NCBI RefSeq assembly: GCF_030454045.1 | Contig: NZ_JAKDJE010000006.1 | Location: 7,219 to 71,218 of the forward strand | Direction: 5' to 3' | Origin: Psychrobacter sp. | Lineage (GTDB): Bacteria > Pseudomonadota > Gammaproteobacteria > Pseudomonadales > Moraxellaceae | Length of the DNA: 64,000 bases | Shown: piece by piece, positions 8,286-16,948 of the stretch | Layout of the letters: each line of letters begins with the position of its first letter | Position numbering within the stretch: position 1 is the stretch's first letter | Notes under the pieces: model-generated | Told to the model about the DNA's origin: nothing | Database searches by the model: none | What the model saw: the letters and a program-made list of their open reading frames with translations, nothing else | Program-made: the position numbers and the translations under genes

Positions 8286-11200
8286 TTATCTAGCAGCTAA
8301 CATATTACCAGGCCTCATTTGTTCTTGCAGTGTTTGTAGTACCACCGCTTTTAGCGAGTTGGCCAACTGCTTACCATCTTGGCTGCTGGTCTGCACATCA
8401 GTACTTGTACCCTCATTGCTGATATGTACATCAATCTGCACTTGATTGACCACACCTGCCGATTGGCTTGATTGCTGATTACCAAAGACTTGTACGCCAA
8501 GCTTGCCATTGGGGCCACGGGTCAGCGGCATAACTGCTTCAGGGCCTGCCTCACCCATGACGCCAAGGCCGCCTGCATGACGAAACGCCGTGGGTTTATT
8601 AAAAACGTCTCCATTGGCATAGTACTGAATGCTATGTGTATTAAATGCACCGCCTTTTGCCAGTGCCAACAGGCCACTACTACCAAACGCGCCACCATCT
8701 GCGAACATACCTACGGCTGCTTTTGCCAAACGTAACATAGCGAACTGAATCAGCATCTTACTAATGTCTTGTAAGATCGAGCCAGCTAAATCTTTAAAGT
8801 TGAGTTTACCCGTGGTGACAAAAGCAGCTAAGCTATCGCCCATCTTATTAAATGCGCCAGTCGTCGCCTGTGTCATGGTCTCATTGAGACTTTGCGCACC
8901 ATCGACCAGACTTTGAAACCCTGACTGCATGCCGCCGACCCAATCATTGTCCTTGAGCGCTTGTTGCTGCTCACGCAAAGACACTTGCGCATCACGTAGC
9001 GCCATGGTTTGCGCAACCTCTTGATCTAATAACTGCTTGCCTTTTTCAGAGAGACTTTGCTTAATCCATTCTGCTTGATTAAGCAGGTCATATTCAAAGC
9101 GCAAGCGCTCAACCTCTGATGCTTTTTTGCCGATCAGTGAGGTCTCAAATTCGTAGTCGGCAAGGCGTGATTGTTGATTACTGGCAAACCGTGCCAGGCT
9201 ATTAGTCTCGTTTGTTTGCGCTTGCGCAGCTTTATCTAATAGCTGACCTCTAGCCATGAGCCATTTTTGACTTTCCTTATCCTGAGCAATCAGATCTTCT
9301 TTGATTCTATAATACTCACGCAGCTCATCAAGTACGCTGTCTTTGATACCGGGGAACGCACCGTTTTCACGGTCATAATCAAAGGCGGCTAATTGACTGT
9401 TATTACCAAATAGTGCGATGTCTTTTTTGAGACCCGCCATGGTATTGCTGACATTTTGGGCTAAGTTTAGAGCTGCTCGTACTGCCTCACTTTCTTTTGC
9501 CTTAATACCTAAACCTAAACCAATAGACAGCCACTCACCAAACTTCTTGAACAAGCGAGACGGTGAGCGAATGACAAAGAAGTTTTTGACTGTGTCGCTG
9601 ACAGAGCTTGCCAAGTTTTTAGCGACACTGATAGCGCCAGTGATTTTGGCTTTGACACCGTTGATCAAGCCCTGCACCGCATCGATGCCGATGTTATACA
9701 GTTTGGACGCAAGCCCGCCAAACGCTTTAGCAATGTTAGCCACACCGCCAGTCACGATGCTAACCGCATTTTTTAGGCCGCCGCCAATGATAGAGACAAA
9801 GCCTGCAATATCACCACGTGCCAACGCTTTAATGGCATTAAAAGCGGTTTTAATGGTATTTTTAACGAGGTCAAAACCCGTATTAAACACCGTGGCGATG
9901 ACATTGATGGAGGTGCCAAATATAGCTTTGATAACGTTAAAGCTAGTACTGACTATATTTTTTATGACATCAAATGAGGTGGTAAAAATTCCCTTAATCG
10001 TTGCCCAGCCAGCGGTAAATACCGCCGATACCAAATCCATAGTGACTTTGACGTTAGGTGCTAAAAAGTCAAACGCTGCGACTGCCCAGTCTTTGACCGT
10101 CGTAAATATCTCTTTAATATTGGCAAAGGCGTCTTGTACGGGCGCTGGTAAGGAGTTAAAGACCTCGGTGGCTTTGGCCTTGATGGTGTCCCAATTTCGA
10201 TAGAGCAGCACACCAACGGCCACGAGGCCTGTGATTGCTGCTAATGTAAGCGTAACGGGACTGGTGACGAGAGCGACAGCAGCACCAAAGCCAGCGGTCA
10301 CAGCCGTAGCTAATGTGCCAATAGCTGTCCATGCCGCAATAGCACCGTTAAAGAGCAAGAACGCCCCAGCCGCCGCGCCAATGCCACTGGCTAGCGGGAT
10401 GATGATTTCTTGATTGGCGACAAAGTAGTCGGTCACCTGTCCGATAACCTCACCAGTTTGCCCGGCAAGGTCTTTTAGGCGACTAAAGCCATCGCCCACT
10501 GCTTGTAGCGCAGTTTGCAGCCGCTCAGCATTCTCAGGTGTGTTAAGCGCATCCATAACACGCCCAATGCCACCAGTTGCCTGCGATACAAAACCCTGTA
10601 AGTTGCCAAACGCTTCAGCGATAGTCGCTATCGTACTTTTAAGCTTGGCGGCGTTCTCAGGTGTCTTTAGCGCATCTGTCATACGTGAGAGACCATCAGC
10701 AGATCTTACGACGATATCTTTTATCGCATCACCAATGCCGGACTGGACGACGGCAAGCTTAAAGCTGTTAAAGTTGTCGCCTAAGTTACTAATCGCACCG
10801 TCTAACGTTTTAGCGCGGTTTGCCATAGCATCGCCAAACTTGTTTTCACCGATCGCTAACAGATACTCTTGGATTTCTTTAGAGTTTTTGGCGACCGTGG
10901 TAGTGACACCTTGGAAGGTAAACGATACTTGGTCACCTTGTTGACTGGCTTTGATACCAAACTCTTTGAGACGTTCAAACTCAAACGTAGAGGCGTCTGC
11001 TACTGCCTCAATCATCTGATTTAAGTCTTTACCCATACCAGCCGCAAAGTTGCCGTAGCTCTGCATACTGCGCATGCTAGGGTCTAAGCCGAGGTTTTTA
11101 AGCTGCACAAACCCTTGTACTGATTGCTCAAGCGCATACGGCGTGGTGGAGGCAAACTTGGTTAGCTCATCAAATGCAGCGGCGGCTTGCTTGGTACCGC

Positions 11201-11504
11201 CAGTGGCTGTGATCAGCTGAGAGTTTAAGATGTCGAATTGACGCTGAGTGTCGATCAAAGAGTTTAGACTTAGCGCACCTGCCAATGTACCGACCACACC
11301 GCCAAACATAACGGCTTTTTTGGCAACGCCAGCTAAAGTACCGCCAAAGCCCCTGACGCGCTGCTGTAAGCTGCTGGTGCTGCGGTCAGCACGTCTTGAT
11401 GATCTGTTTAAATCATCTAACCCATTATCCAGATCATCTAGCGTACGGATGGCGGCTGTGCCATCTGCCGATATGACCAGTCCAAACCGTAATTCTTGAC
11501 TCAT
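8286..11504 (-). CDS. H: Tail tape measure protein
   Basis: 1072 residues. The N-terminal tape-measure domain covers about 75-220. Hydrophobic Gly/Ala-rich membrane-like segments lie near 365-435, and repeated helical units with Phe-Asn-x-Ile-Lys patterns at about 505-600. A coiled-coil region follows (about 700-880). The C-terminus carries the GGxGVMGEAGPEAVMPL signature common to siphophage tape measures. It sets tail length and helps DNA entry. The gene follows the G/GT frameshift pair, as in lambda. Its translation starts 35 bases after a strong terminator, so it probably needs its own promoter or readthrough. Confidence 0.96.
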   Translation of the reverse strand: MSQELRFGLVISADGTAAIRTLDDLDNGLDDLNRSSRRADRSTSSLQQRVRGFGGTLAGVAKKAVMFGGVVGTLAGALSLNSLIDTQRQFDILNSQLITATGGTKQAAAAFDELTKFASTTPYALEQSVQGFVQLKNLGLDPSMRSMQSYGNFAAGMGKDLNQMIEAVADASTFEFERLKEFGIKASQQGDQVSFTFQGVTTTVAKNSKEIQEYLLAIGENKFGDAMANRAKTLDGAISNLGDNFNSFKLAVVQSGIGDAIKDIVVRSADGLSRMTDALKTPENAAKLKSTIATIAEAFGNLQGFVSQATGGIGRVMDALNTPENAERLQTALQAVGDGFSRLKDLAGQTGEVIGQVTDYFVANQEIIIPLASGIGAAAGAFLLFNGAIAAWTAIGTLATAVTAGFGAAVALVTSPVTLTLAAITGLVAVGVLLYRNWDTIKAKATEVFNSLPAPVQDAFANIKEIFTTVKDWAVAAFDFLAPNVKVTMDLVSAVFTAGWATIKGIFTTSFDVIKNIVSTSFNVIKAIFGTSINVIATVFNTGFDLVKNTIKTAFNAIKALARGDIAGFVSIIGGGLKNAVSIVTGGVANIAKAFGGLASKLYNIGIDAVQGLINGVKAKITGAISVAKNLASSVSDTVKNFFVIRSPSRLFKKFGEWLSIGLGLGIKAKESEAVRAALNLAQNVSNTMAGLKKDIALFGNNSQLAAFDYDRENGAFPGIKDSVLDELREYYRIKEDLIAQDKESQKWLMARGQLLDKAAQAQTNETNSLARFASNQQSRLADYEFETSLIGKKASEVERLRFEYDLLNQAEWIKQSLSEKGKQLLDQEVAQTMALRDAQVSLREQQQALKDNDWVGGMQSGFQSLVDGAQSLNETMTQATTGAFNKMGDSLAAFVTTGKLNFKDLAGSILQDISKMLIQFAMLRLAKAAVGMFADGGAFGSSGLLALAKGGAFNTHSIQYYANGDVFNKPTAFRHAGGLGVMGEAGPEAVMPLTRGPNGKLGVQVFGNQQSSQSAGVVNQVQIDVHISNEGTSTDVQTSSQDGKQLANSLKAVVLQTLQEQMRPGNMLAAR

Positions 11505-11538
11505 AGCTATTTACTCACCTACTTACCTAAATCAATAC

Positions 11539-11570
11539 AAAAAGCCCAGTGTTTAAGATAAACACTGGGC
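11539..11570 (-). terminator. Terminator between GT and tape measure
   Basis: Perfect 12-bp stem (11544-11555 with 11559-11570, three-base loop AGA) followed on the minus strand by TTTTT. It should end the head/tube transcript before the tape measure gene. Its left arm lies just downstream of repeat copy 2. Confidence 0.88.
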
Positions 11571-11580
11571 GATATAAGTA

Positions 11581-11604
11581 TTATTAAAGTGGCTTACTGA
11601 TTTG
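11581..11604 (-). promoter_or_regulatory. Late-promoter-like repeat, copy 2 (upstream of tape measure)
   Basis: Copy with core AGTAAGCCACTTTAATAA. It differs from copies 3 and 4 by one internal base and at the two bases after the core. It overlaps the stop codon of the GT reading frame, so part of the regulatory site is also coding. A TTATAT box follows a few bases downstream, just before the terminator stem. This is the most diverged copy and the least certain to be active. Confidence 0.5.
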
Positions 11605-12330
11605 AGTTGGCTTTGTTTAGATGCTCATTGATCGCGTTGGCATAGCCTGCTATCGCTACACGCCAGTTGGTAAAGTCATCTGGTGTGACGGTGATGTCTT
11701 CACGGCGTAGCAGCACATCTATTGCTACCCAGTCCACGCCCATCACCGTACCGCTGTATGGGTTACGAGTCAGTACCACATAATCAAATAGTGGCAGTAT
11801 AGGCGTAAACTCACGCCAGACGGTCATCACTTCAAACTCAAACTCGCTTTGCTCGGTTGCCACACCAAACTCTGCAAACGCGTCATCGGTGGCTTGTTGT
11901 TCCGCTAGGTAGGCTTGATAGGCGTGCTCTTGAACCGCCACATGCCGACCTAGCGCGATTAGTTTTTTTGGTGTAGCTTATTACCGCCGACGCTATCAAA
12001 GTAGCCATCGATGACGGCTTGACGAAATTCAGAGATAGCAAGCAGCTGTCGTTTGCTGTCTTCATTGAATTCTAAATCTTCATCGTCCTCACCTTTAATC
12101 TGTCCTGGTAGCCAGCCCGCTAAGACTTTATCAAAGAAGTCGTTTTCGACATCTTCGGTGTGTTCAATGTCATGAGTGGATTGAATCCGTTCCATTAAAC
12201 GCACGCGCTCATCATGCGGCAGACGGTTAAAGTTAACCTTGATGGGCATTTTTTTGTAGCTGCCATTGTGCGGCATCTTGATAGTGATCGTCCAAGGGTA
12301 AGTATCAGCGACATCGCTCAGTTTAAACAT
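11594..12330 (-). CDS. Tail assembly chaperone fusion GT (-1 frameshift product)
   Basis: Joined product of two frames. The upstream frame is read to AAC at 11962, then translation slips back one base and continues Leu-Ile-Ala into a second frame ending at 11594, giving about 245 residues. The second frame has only a GTG and no convincing ribosome site of its own. Lambda makes gpGT the same way; the fusion contacts the tape measure protein and recruits tube subunits. Order and spacing before the tape measure gene match the family. Confidence 0.85.
11959..12330 (-). CDS. Tail assembly chaperone G-like protein
   Basis: 123-residue zero-frame product. Soluble, with an acidic stretch at about residues 80-95, as expected for a gpG-like chaperone. 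Its last codons are CAA AAA AAC TAA, so the frameshift site lies exactly at the stop. It is made in excess over the GT fusion in lambda; that ratio is assumed here. It follows the tail tube gene, as in other siphophages. Confidence 0.88.
   Translation of the reverse strand: MFKLSDVADTYPWTITIKMPHNGSYKKMPIKVNFNRLPHDERVRLMERIQSTHDIEHTEDVENDFFDKVLAGWLPGQIKGEDDEDLEFNEDSKRQLLAISEFRQAVIDGYFDSVGGNKLHQKN
11962..11968 (-). promoter_or_regulatory. Programmed -1 frameshift slippery heptamer
   Basis: Minus strand reads A AAA AAC in the zero frame immediately before TAA. This is a canonical X XXY YYZ slip site. A -1 shift joins the 11959-12330 frame to the 11594-11941 frame with no intervening stop. Confidence 0.88.
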
Positions 12331-12392
12331 GGTGTTATTCCTAATTTAAGTGGTTTTAAAAAGCAATTAAAAAGCGTTTAATTGCTAGGGTT

Positions 12393-13319
12393 TTAACTAA
12401 ATACAATGGTGTATGGCGGATTGCTCGCTGATTGCATGACACTACACTCAATCTCATAGCCGAGCGCGCCGTCCATATCAGTGGCCTTAGGGATATCGAT
12501 AGCCACCGCAGGATAGTCCAGTTTGATTTTGTGACCGGCTGCCGTACCATGCTCTATGATTAATGGCATCTCATCCCCGTCCCAAGCTTTCTGATACAAG
12601 TTAATCTCACTAAGCTGCGGCGCACCAACGGCGATGGACACCATAGGCTTACGATCGCTAATCATTGAGGATTGATGATTGACCATATCCAAGCTGGTCA
12701 CTTCATTACCGGTAGTATGGCTAAAGGTTTTCATGGCGTAGTCTTTACCGCCCAATTTAAACACCGGCGTATTAGCAAAATTCACCGCTTTTGGAGTGAC
12801 ATAGCCTTCTATCAAAGTTACTAAATCACTGGGTTTGGCAATCGGTATCGTACCGCCGACCATGCTGATTTCAAACTCCCAATAGCCCAGCTCGCCACTG
12901 TTTGCTGATAGCTTGATTTCGGCTTGGGCGCTTTTGCCCATGTGGAATTGTCCATCTAATAAGAAAGCGACGGTGCCAAAGCCCTCGTTTGTGGTCTCAG
13001 GCGTGTAGGTCACACTATCGACAGCAACGGTCTCAGAGTGACCAGCCATCAAGAATAAATCACGATACGCAGGCGCAGTGCCAGCGGTACCAGAGCTAGC
13101 AAAAGCCACCTTGCCGGTGATTTTTACTTTGTCGGTGGTGCGGTGTTTTTTATTTGCGCCCCAGCTTTCACCGTCTTTTTCTTGCTCGACAGTATCACCT
13201 TCAAAGCTAATATCGACGTCTTTAGTTTCGACAGGCTCGAGCTGACTGGGGAGTAAGTCACCCACGCCCCATAGCAGCAGTTTTTTCTTAAATTTACGAC
13301 TTAATGCAACGTTTGGCAT
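12393..13319 (-). CDS. Major tail tube protein
   Basis: 308 residues, soluble and beta-rich, with alternating hydrophobic strands and a C-terminal part that could be an added Ig-like domain, as in lambda gpV. Its place between the tail terminator and the G/GT chaperones is diagnostic for the tube subunit of a siphophage. Start ATG with AGGAG-like spacing (GGAGCAAATC). No cysteines; no membrane segment. The assignment is mainly by size and order, since tube proteins diverge fast. Confidence 0.82.
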   Translation of the reverse strand: MPNVALSRKFKKKLLLWGVGDLLPSQLEPVETKDVDISFEGDTVEQEKDGESWGANKKHRTTDKVKITGKVAFASSGTAGTAPAYRDLFLMAGHSETVAVDSVTYTPETTNEGFGTVAFLLDGQFHMGKSAQAEIKLSANSGELGYWEFEISMVGGTIPIAKPSDLVTLIEGYVTPKAVNFANTPVFKLGGKDYAMKTFSHTTGNEVTSLDMVNHQSSMISDRKPMVSIAVGAPQLSEINLYQKAWDGDEMPLIIEHGTAAGHKIKLDYPAVAIDIPKATDMDGALGYEIECSVMQSASNPPYTIVFS

Positions 13320-13328
13320 GATTTGCTC

Positions 13329-13778
13329 CTATTTGCCTTGTTGATTGATGCGTTGTGTATAACCCAGCTCATAGATGTCGGCCCACACGTGCAAGCTGTC
13401 TTTGAGATCGACTAGGCCGCCAGTAACGAATTTGAGCGGCTCAGTGTCCGCGCCTTTTTTGTCCGTGCAGACGTAGCCGCTGATGGCACTAAAAACAGCG
13501 GATTGCATGTCTTCAGCCGTATCACCCGCTGCCGCACCGTAAGCATCACTGTAGTTACTACAAATAGTAATTACCTGATAGCGCTCAGCGACATCCTGAT
13601 AATAGTCGCTATTAGATTGCGCTTGGGTTTCAAGCTTGATGACATAACAGCCTTCAGTGGTATTGCGGTTTTTTAGGACCTCGTCAAGCTGGCCGCTATC
13701 AGCGACTTCAACAAACAGTCGGTCATGCGCTTGGTCATAGTCTTCAATGCGCTGAGCGATTTGCTTTCTAATTCTCAT
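13329..13778 (-). CDS. Tail terminator / completion protein
   Basis: 149 residues from ATG at 13778, which follows the upstream stop after one base (TGAGATG); upstream in-frame starts would overlap the preceding gene. The length and position between the G-like virion protein and the tube gene suit a Gp37/DUF1834-like or lambda gpU-like tail terminator that caps the tube. Family assignment is by position and size, so moderate confidence. Confidence 0.7.
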   Translation of the reverse strand: MRIRKQIAQRIEDYDQAHDRLFVEVADSGQLDEVLKNRNTTEGCYVIKLETQAQSNSDYYQDVAERYQVITICSNYSDAYGAAAGDTAEDMQSAVFSAISGYVCTDKKGADTEPLKFVTGGLVDLKDSLHVWADIYELGYTQRINQQGK

Positions 13779-13779
13779 C

Positions 13780-14259
13780 TCATTCCGCCAATGCTTGTCT
13801 GATAAACTGATTGATGGCGTTGGCATCGTCTGCACTGACGCCTAGATAGGGTCTGGCTGGTATACCGCCGCCACCGTCTTGATGGCGACGGGCATATTCT
13901 TCATTAGAGCCGACATTGACGCTGTCACTGCTCACGTTATAAGTAATGGACTGTAGCAAGTTGCCCGATTGTTCAAGCAACCCGCCACCTGAGGGTTCCA
14001 ATATCCAGCGTCCTAATCCAGCGACTGGATTTTTACGTCTGATACCTGAGCGCTTGAGGCTGGCATAGTTTGGATTGACGTAACTTTGCCAAGGCGTGCC
14101 TTCAGGCGATTTTTTTTCATCGGCGATACGAGATTTGGCACTTTCGGTAAGCTCGTTACCGATACTGTCAAGCACAGGTCTTAAGTCATCGGTATGCGCA
14201 CGCAACCGAGCAAACAGATCACGACAGTCATTCATACCATCCCAAGTTACTGTGCTCAT
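13780..14259 (-). CDS. Phage virion morphogenesis protein, Mu gpG-like
   Basis: 159 residues resembling the virion morphogenesis (Mu gpG / tail completion S) family. It has an N-terminal helical region, a central W-x-x-Y and KRKNP-type basic stretch, and the C-terminal GGGIPARPYLG motif (residues about 131-141) typical of the family. Its role is head-tail joining. Ribosome site GAGG lies ahead of the ATG. The 155 bases upstream contain phased TTTAAA units (see that entry). Confidence 0.85.
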   Translation of the reverse strand: MSTVTWDGMNDCRDLFARLRAHTDDLRPVLDSIGNELTESAKSRIADEKKSPEGTPWQSYVNPNYASLKRSGIRRKNPVAGLGRWILEPSGGGLLEQSGNLLQSITYNVSSDSVNVGSNEEYARRHQDGGGGIPARPYLGVSADDANAINQFIRQALAE

Positions 14260-14294
14260 CCTAACCTCGACTGTGATTAACCGACCAAACCCTT

Positions 14295-14331
14295 TTTAAA
14301 TGGCTTTAAACCCCGTTTAAATTCGTTCAAA
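14295..14331. repeat. Helically phased TTTAAA units, locus A
   Basis: TTTAAA at 14295, 14305 and 14316 and TTCAAA at 14326, a spacing of 10, 11 and 10 bases. The sites lie in the 155-bp gap between the gp36-like and G-like genes. Each unit is palindromic, so strand cannot be assigned. Confidence 0.6.
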
Positions 14332-14414
14332 GATGGCTTATCGTGCTACCGCCACACTTTTATCTTTTCAAGTACCTTAGAGAGCGTTTAAGAGCGAGTC
14401 TCTTTGTGAGCGTG

Positions 14415-14864
14415 TTAAGTCAAACGACCCATTGTTGTACGGGTAAACTGTCTGTCCTCGCTGCTGATATCCGCATGATGACTTGGCGCATCATCTGTAG
14501 GATCATCATCAGGGATAGACAAGCCCAGACTGGTATCACCTTTAGCAAAGCGCTCTAAGTGCTTGATAGCATCGTCGTATAGCTTAGTAGTGGCATTATC
14601 GGACTTGCCTGTATTGCCAAGCTTCACCTTTAGGTAATACACCGCCAAGTCGATGGCAAGGGTCTTAACCAAGGCAGGAACGATAGCAAGCGGTAGGCTG
14701 ACCCGCTGACCGATGTAGCTGTCAATGATGCCTGTACCGTCCGCTATCGCTGCCTCTGCCACTGGCACATTGATACTATCTGAGCGCTGCTTTGGATTGG
14801 TCAGCTCTATGACCGTTTGCTTGCCCAGCCGTAACTCCAAGTCTGTGACAGCAGCGTAGCTCAT
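14415..14864 (-). CDS. DUF1320 family protein, Mu gp36-like
   Basis: 149 residues beginning Met-Ser-Tyr-Ala, a typical start for the Mu gp36/DUF1320 family, with the family's helical core in residues 1-110 and an acidic, probably disordered tail. Proteins of this family act at the head-tail interface. Start overlaps the upstream stop (TAATG). It lies between the gp35-like and G-like genes as in Mu-like prophages. Confidence 0.85.
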   Translation of the reverse strand: MSYAAVTDLELRLGKQTVIELTNPKQRSDSINVPVAEAAIADGTGIIDSYIGQRVSLPLAIVPALVKTLAIDLAVYYLKVKLGNTGKSDNATTKLYDDAIKHLERFAKGDTSLGLSIPDDDPTDDAPSHHADISSEDRQFTRTTMGRLT

Positions 14865-15418
14865 TAGTCGTTACTCGCAGCATGCTCAGCAGCAAGCACG
14901 TCCCAAGCAGCATCACGCTCTTTGGCGCTGACATCCAAGCCTAACTCTTGTAGTACATAAACCGTAGGCTTGTCGGCAGTGACATCCAAATTTAGACCAC
15001 GGATCGCCTCAACGATCGTCTCTAGATGATCAGCAGGCGCTTTTGGTACTTTAGCGCTTTGAGCCTCACTCGTAACTGGCTCAGATGTCGCTGCTGTGCC
15101 CGTATCTGTGTCTGCTGTAGGCGTTGGCTCATTTTCCAGCTCATCGACAATAATAAAGGCTGGGTCAGACGCATTAGTGGCATCAGATAGAGTGTCTTCA
15201 GATGCCGAATGATCGACATTGACAGTGTTATCGCCTGTTTCAACATCGTCAGCTCCTTCTGAAAGCACCTTCACTTGTAAATGGCGATCGGACTCAAGTA
15301 CTGCCAGCTCATTGTCATCCACTTCGATTTGTTTGGGCTTGTCTGTAAATTGCATACCGTTCCGAAATCGGCTTTGGCAGCCAGTAGCAATAACAGAGAT
15401 TAAAAACAGCTTACTCAT
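14864..15418 (-). CDS. Mu gp35 / HI1506-like head protein
   Basis: 184 residues in three parts. The N-terminus (1-50) has the FluMu-type pattern in which an Arg-x-Gly pair is followed by a short strand and an acidic helix. The middle (55-125) is Asp/Thr/Ala-rich and looks disordered. A small helical C-terminal domain (130-184) follows. The apparent Cys14 is not in a lipobox preceded by a convincing signal peptide, so I do not call a lipoprotein. It is next to the major head gene, as in Mu. Confidence 0.75.
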   Translation of the reverse strand: MSKLFLISVIATGCQSRFRNGMQFTDKPKQIEVDDNELAVLESDRHLQVKVLSEGADDVETGDNTVNVDHSASEDTLSDATNASDPAFIIVDELENEPTPTADTDTGTAATSEPVTSEAQSAKVPKAPADHLETIVEAIRGLNLDVTADKPTVYVLQELGLDVSAKERDAAWDVLAAEHAASND

Positions 15419-15447
15419 GATTACATCCTTTTATAATAAGATTTGGA

Positions 15448-15474
15448 TTAGGCTGCCCGTATCAAGCAGCCTAA
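15448..15474 (-). terminator. Stem-loop after the major head gene
   Basis: Perfect 9-bp inverted repeat (15448-15456 and 15466-15474) in the 67-bp gap after the major head gene. No strong U-run follows, so it may act as a partial terminator or as a 3' stabiliser that raises the relative level of head-protein mRNA. Confidence 0.5.
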
Positions 15475-15485
15475 CCTGAGATGAA

Positions 15486-16397
15486 TTAAACGCGCTGAGT
15501 GACCAGCACATCCACCACGTCTTTGTTGATGTTAGTTTGACCGTTCGCTAGCTTGTCGGCTTTAACTAGCTCTAGTGCTTTGGCACGTAGTGCAGGTGGC
15601 ACGACAAGTAAGCTTGGATTAATATCTAGCTCACGACCGCCATCGGCTACTTGTGACTGCATGTGAGCGATAGCAGCGTTTAGCGTGTCAGCGGTCAATG
15701 GCTTGTTGGACTTATACGCCATCTGCCAAAATCCATAACCGACGTTATGACGCGCTCGAGCGCCCCAGCGAAATAGATCTAGCATAAAGACCGACTCATC
15801 ATCCAGCTTGGTCATAGCGGTCAGCTCAATTTCTTTACGCTTTTGAAAGATGATGGGCTTGATCACATTGCTGGTATCAAGCAGATACCAGGACGGATCA
15901 CCGCTCACAGCATCATAGTCTAGATTAGATACCGTAGTGGCCACACCCGTGCCATCATGATTTGGGTACACAGGATGATCGGTATCAAAAAAGTTTTGAC
16001 CGTCATAGCACATTTTCTCATGGCCTGTTTTTAATGCATCAAATACTAATTTGTCTGGATGCTGACTGGCACGGCGGCCGTGCGCTTGGGCAAGTGGTGT
16101 TAACGTGCCTAGATTATCGTCTTCGATGTCAGTACGCTTTACCGCAATCGTTGATTCGTACAGCTTATTGACGATGCTATAAGCGTGAGTCGTGATATCT
16201 TTGAGCACGCGCTCACCGATCCACTCACGCATCTCTGGCAGCTCACCAAGCCAGTCATAAGTATTGCTAGCTGTGCTGGACGGTACGACCGTTGCGATCT
16301 GAGTGTATTCAGGCTCGACGCTATCGAGACCGTTTTGGAAGGTCTTTTTAATCGCCGTATTTAGCGCGGTTAAGGTGGCTGCATTAACTAAAGCCAT
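15486..16397 (-). CDS. T: Major head subunit, Mu gpT-like
   Basis: 303 residues with clear Mu gpT family features: a helical N-terminus, then a motif with Glu-Met-Arg-Glu-Trp-x-Gly-Glu-Arg (residues about 54-62), and the Asn-Pro-x-x-Leu-Val-Val-Pro-Pro segment near residue 267. It forms the icosahedral capsid. It follows protease I and its nested scaffold, as in Mu. Ribosome site AAGGAAAAC ahead of the ATG. Confidence 0.95.
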   Translation of the reverse strand: MALVNAATLTALNTAIKKTFQNGLDSVEPEYTQIATVVPSSTASNTYDWLGELPEMREWIGERVLKDITTHAYSIVNKLYESTIAVKRTDIEDDNLGTLTPLAQAHGRRASQHPDKLVFDALKTGHEKMCYDGQNFFDTDHPVYPNHDGTGVATTVSNLDYDAVSGDPSWYLLDTSNVIKPIIFQKRKEIELTAMTKLDDESVFMLDLFRWGARARHNVGYGFWQMAYKSNKPLTADTLNAAIAHMQSQVADGGRELDINPSLLVVPPALRAKALELVKADKLANGQTNINKDVVDVLVTQRV

Positions 16398-16483
16398 GGC
16401 GGTTTTCCTTGTAATTTATAAATAAGATTAGATTAAAGGTCTGCTATTAAATGCTTGTTATTAAGTGCTTAGGACAGTAAGGC

Positions 16484-16948
16484 TTAGTCTAAGACCACGC
16501 CCATTTGCGCCAAGATACCTTGTTGCTCACTGTTAAGCTCAGTGGCGCTGCCGTCATTTTTCGGCGATTTATCAGGCAGGTTACTCTCACCAATGACGGG
16601 TGCTTTTTTGGCAACGAACTCTTTAAAGTCATTTAGGCCACTCTCAGTAGAGCAATACACTGCATAAAACTCGCGATCAGCTGGGGCAATCTTTTTATCT
16701 TTGATGGCCGCATTGAGCGCCGTTTCTACTGCCTCGTTGTGCTTTTCAGTTTCAAGCGCTGCAAGCTTGGCATTGGCAGTATTAAGTTCCGTGACCACCT
16801 GATTATGGGTAGCTTGCGGTACAAAGCTATTTAGATCAGGCGTCTTCGTCGCCACCGAAGCGGCTTTCAAATCTTTGATAGCGTCAATTGCCGTCGATTG
16901 ATCGGCATCTGCTGCGAGGCCAAGGGCTGCGAGTAATGCTGCTAACAT
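16484..16948 (-). CDS. Z: Nested capsid scaffold protein, Mu gpZ-like
   Basis: In-frame internal start within the protease gene: ATG at 16948 (codon 176 of the longer frame) preceded by AAAGGA with seven-base spacing. The product is 154 residues, helical, Ala/Lys/Glu-rich, with a coiled-coil region at about 45-80. In Mu, gene Z is nested in the 3' part of gene I and supplies scaffold without protease. The strong internal ribosome site supports the same design here. Confidence 0.75.
   Translation of the reverse strand: MLAALLAALGLAADADQSTAIDAIKDLKAASVATKTPDLNSFVPQATHNQVVTELNTANAKLAALETEKHNEAVETALNAAIKDKKIAPADREFYAVYCSTESGLNDFKEFVAKKAPVIGESNLPDKSPKNDGSATELNSEQQGILAQMGVVLD

Noticed and set aside
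9418..10203. 261-residue plus-strand frame within the tape measure gene
   Set aside because: A mirror of the repetitive, Ala/Lys-rich tape measure coding sequence; no ribosome site and low-complexity composition.
14864..15418. Lipoprotein signal in the gp35-like protein
   Set aside because: Cys14 lies close to the N-terminus after a weak hydrophobic stretch with only one Lys; the family is a cytoplasmic head-assembly protein in Mu-like phages.
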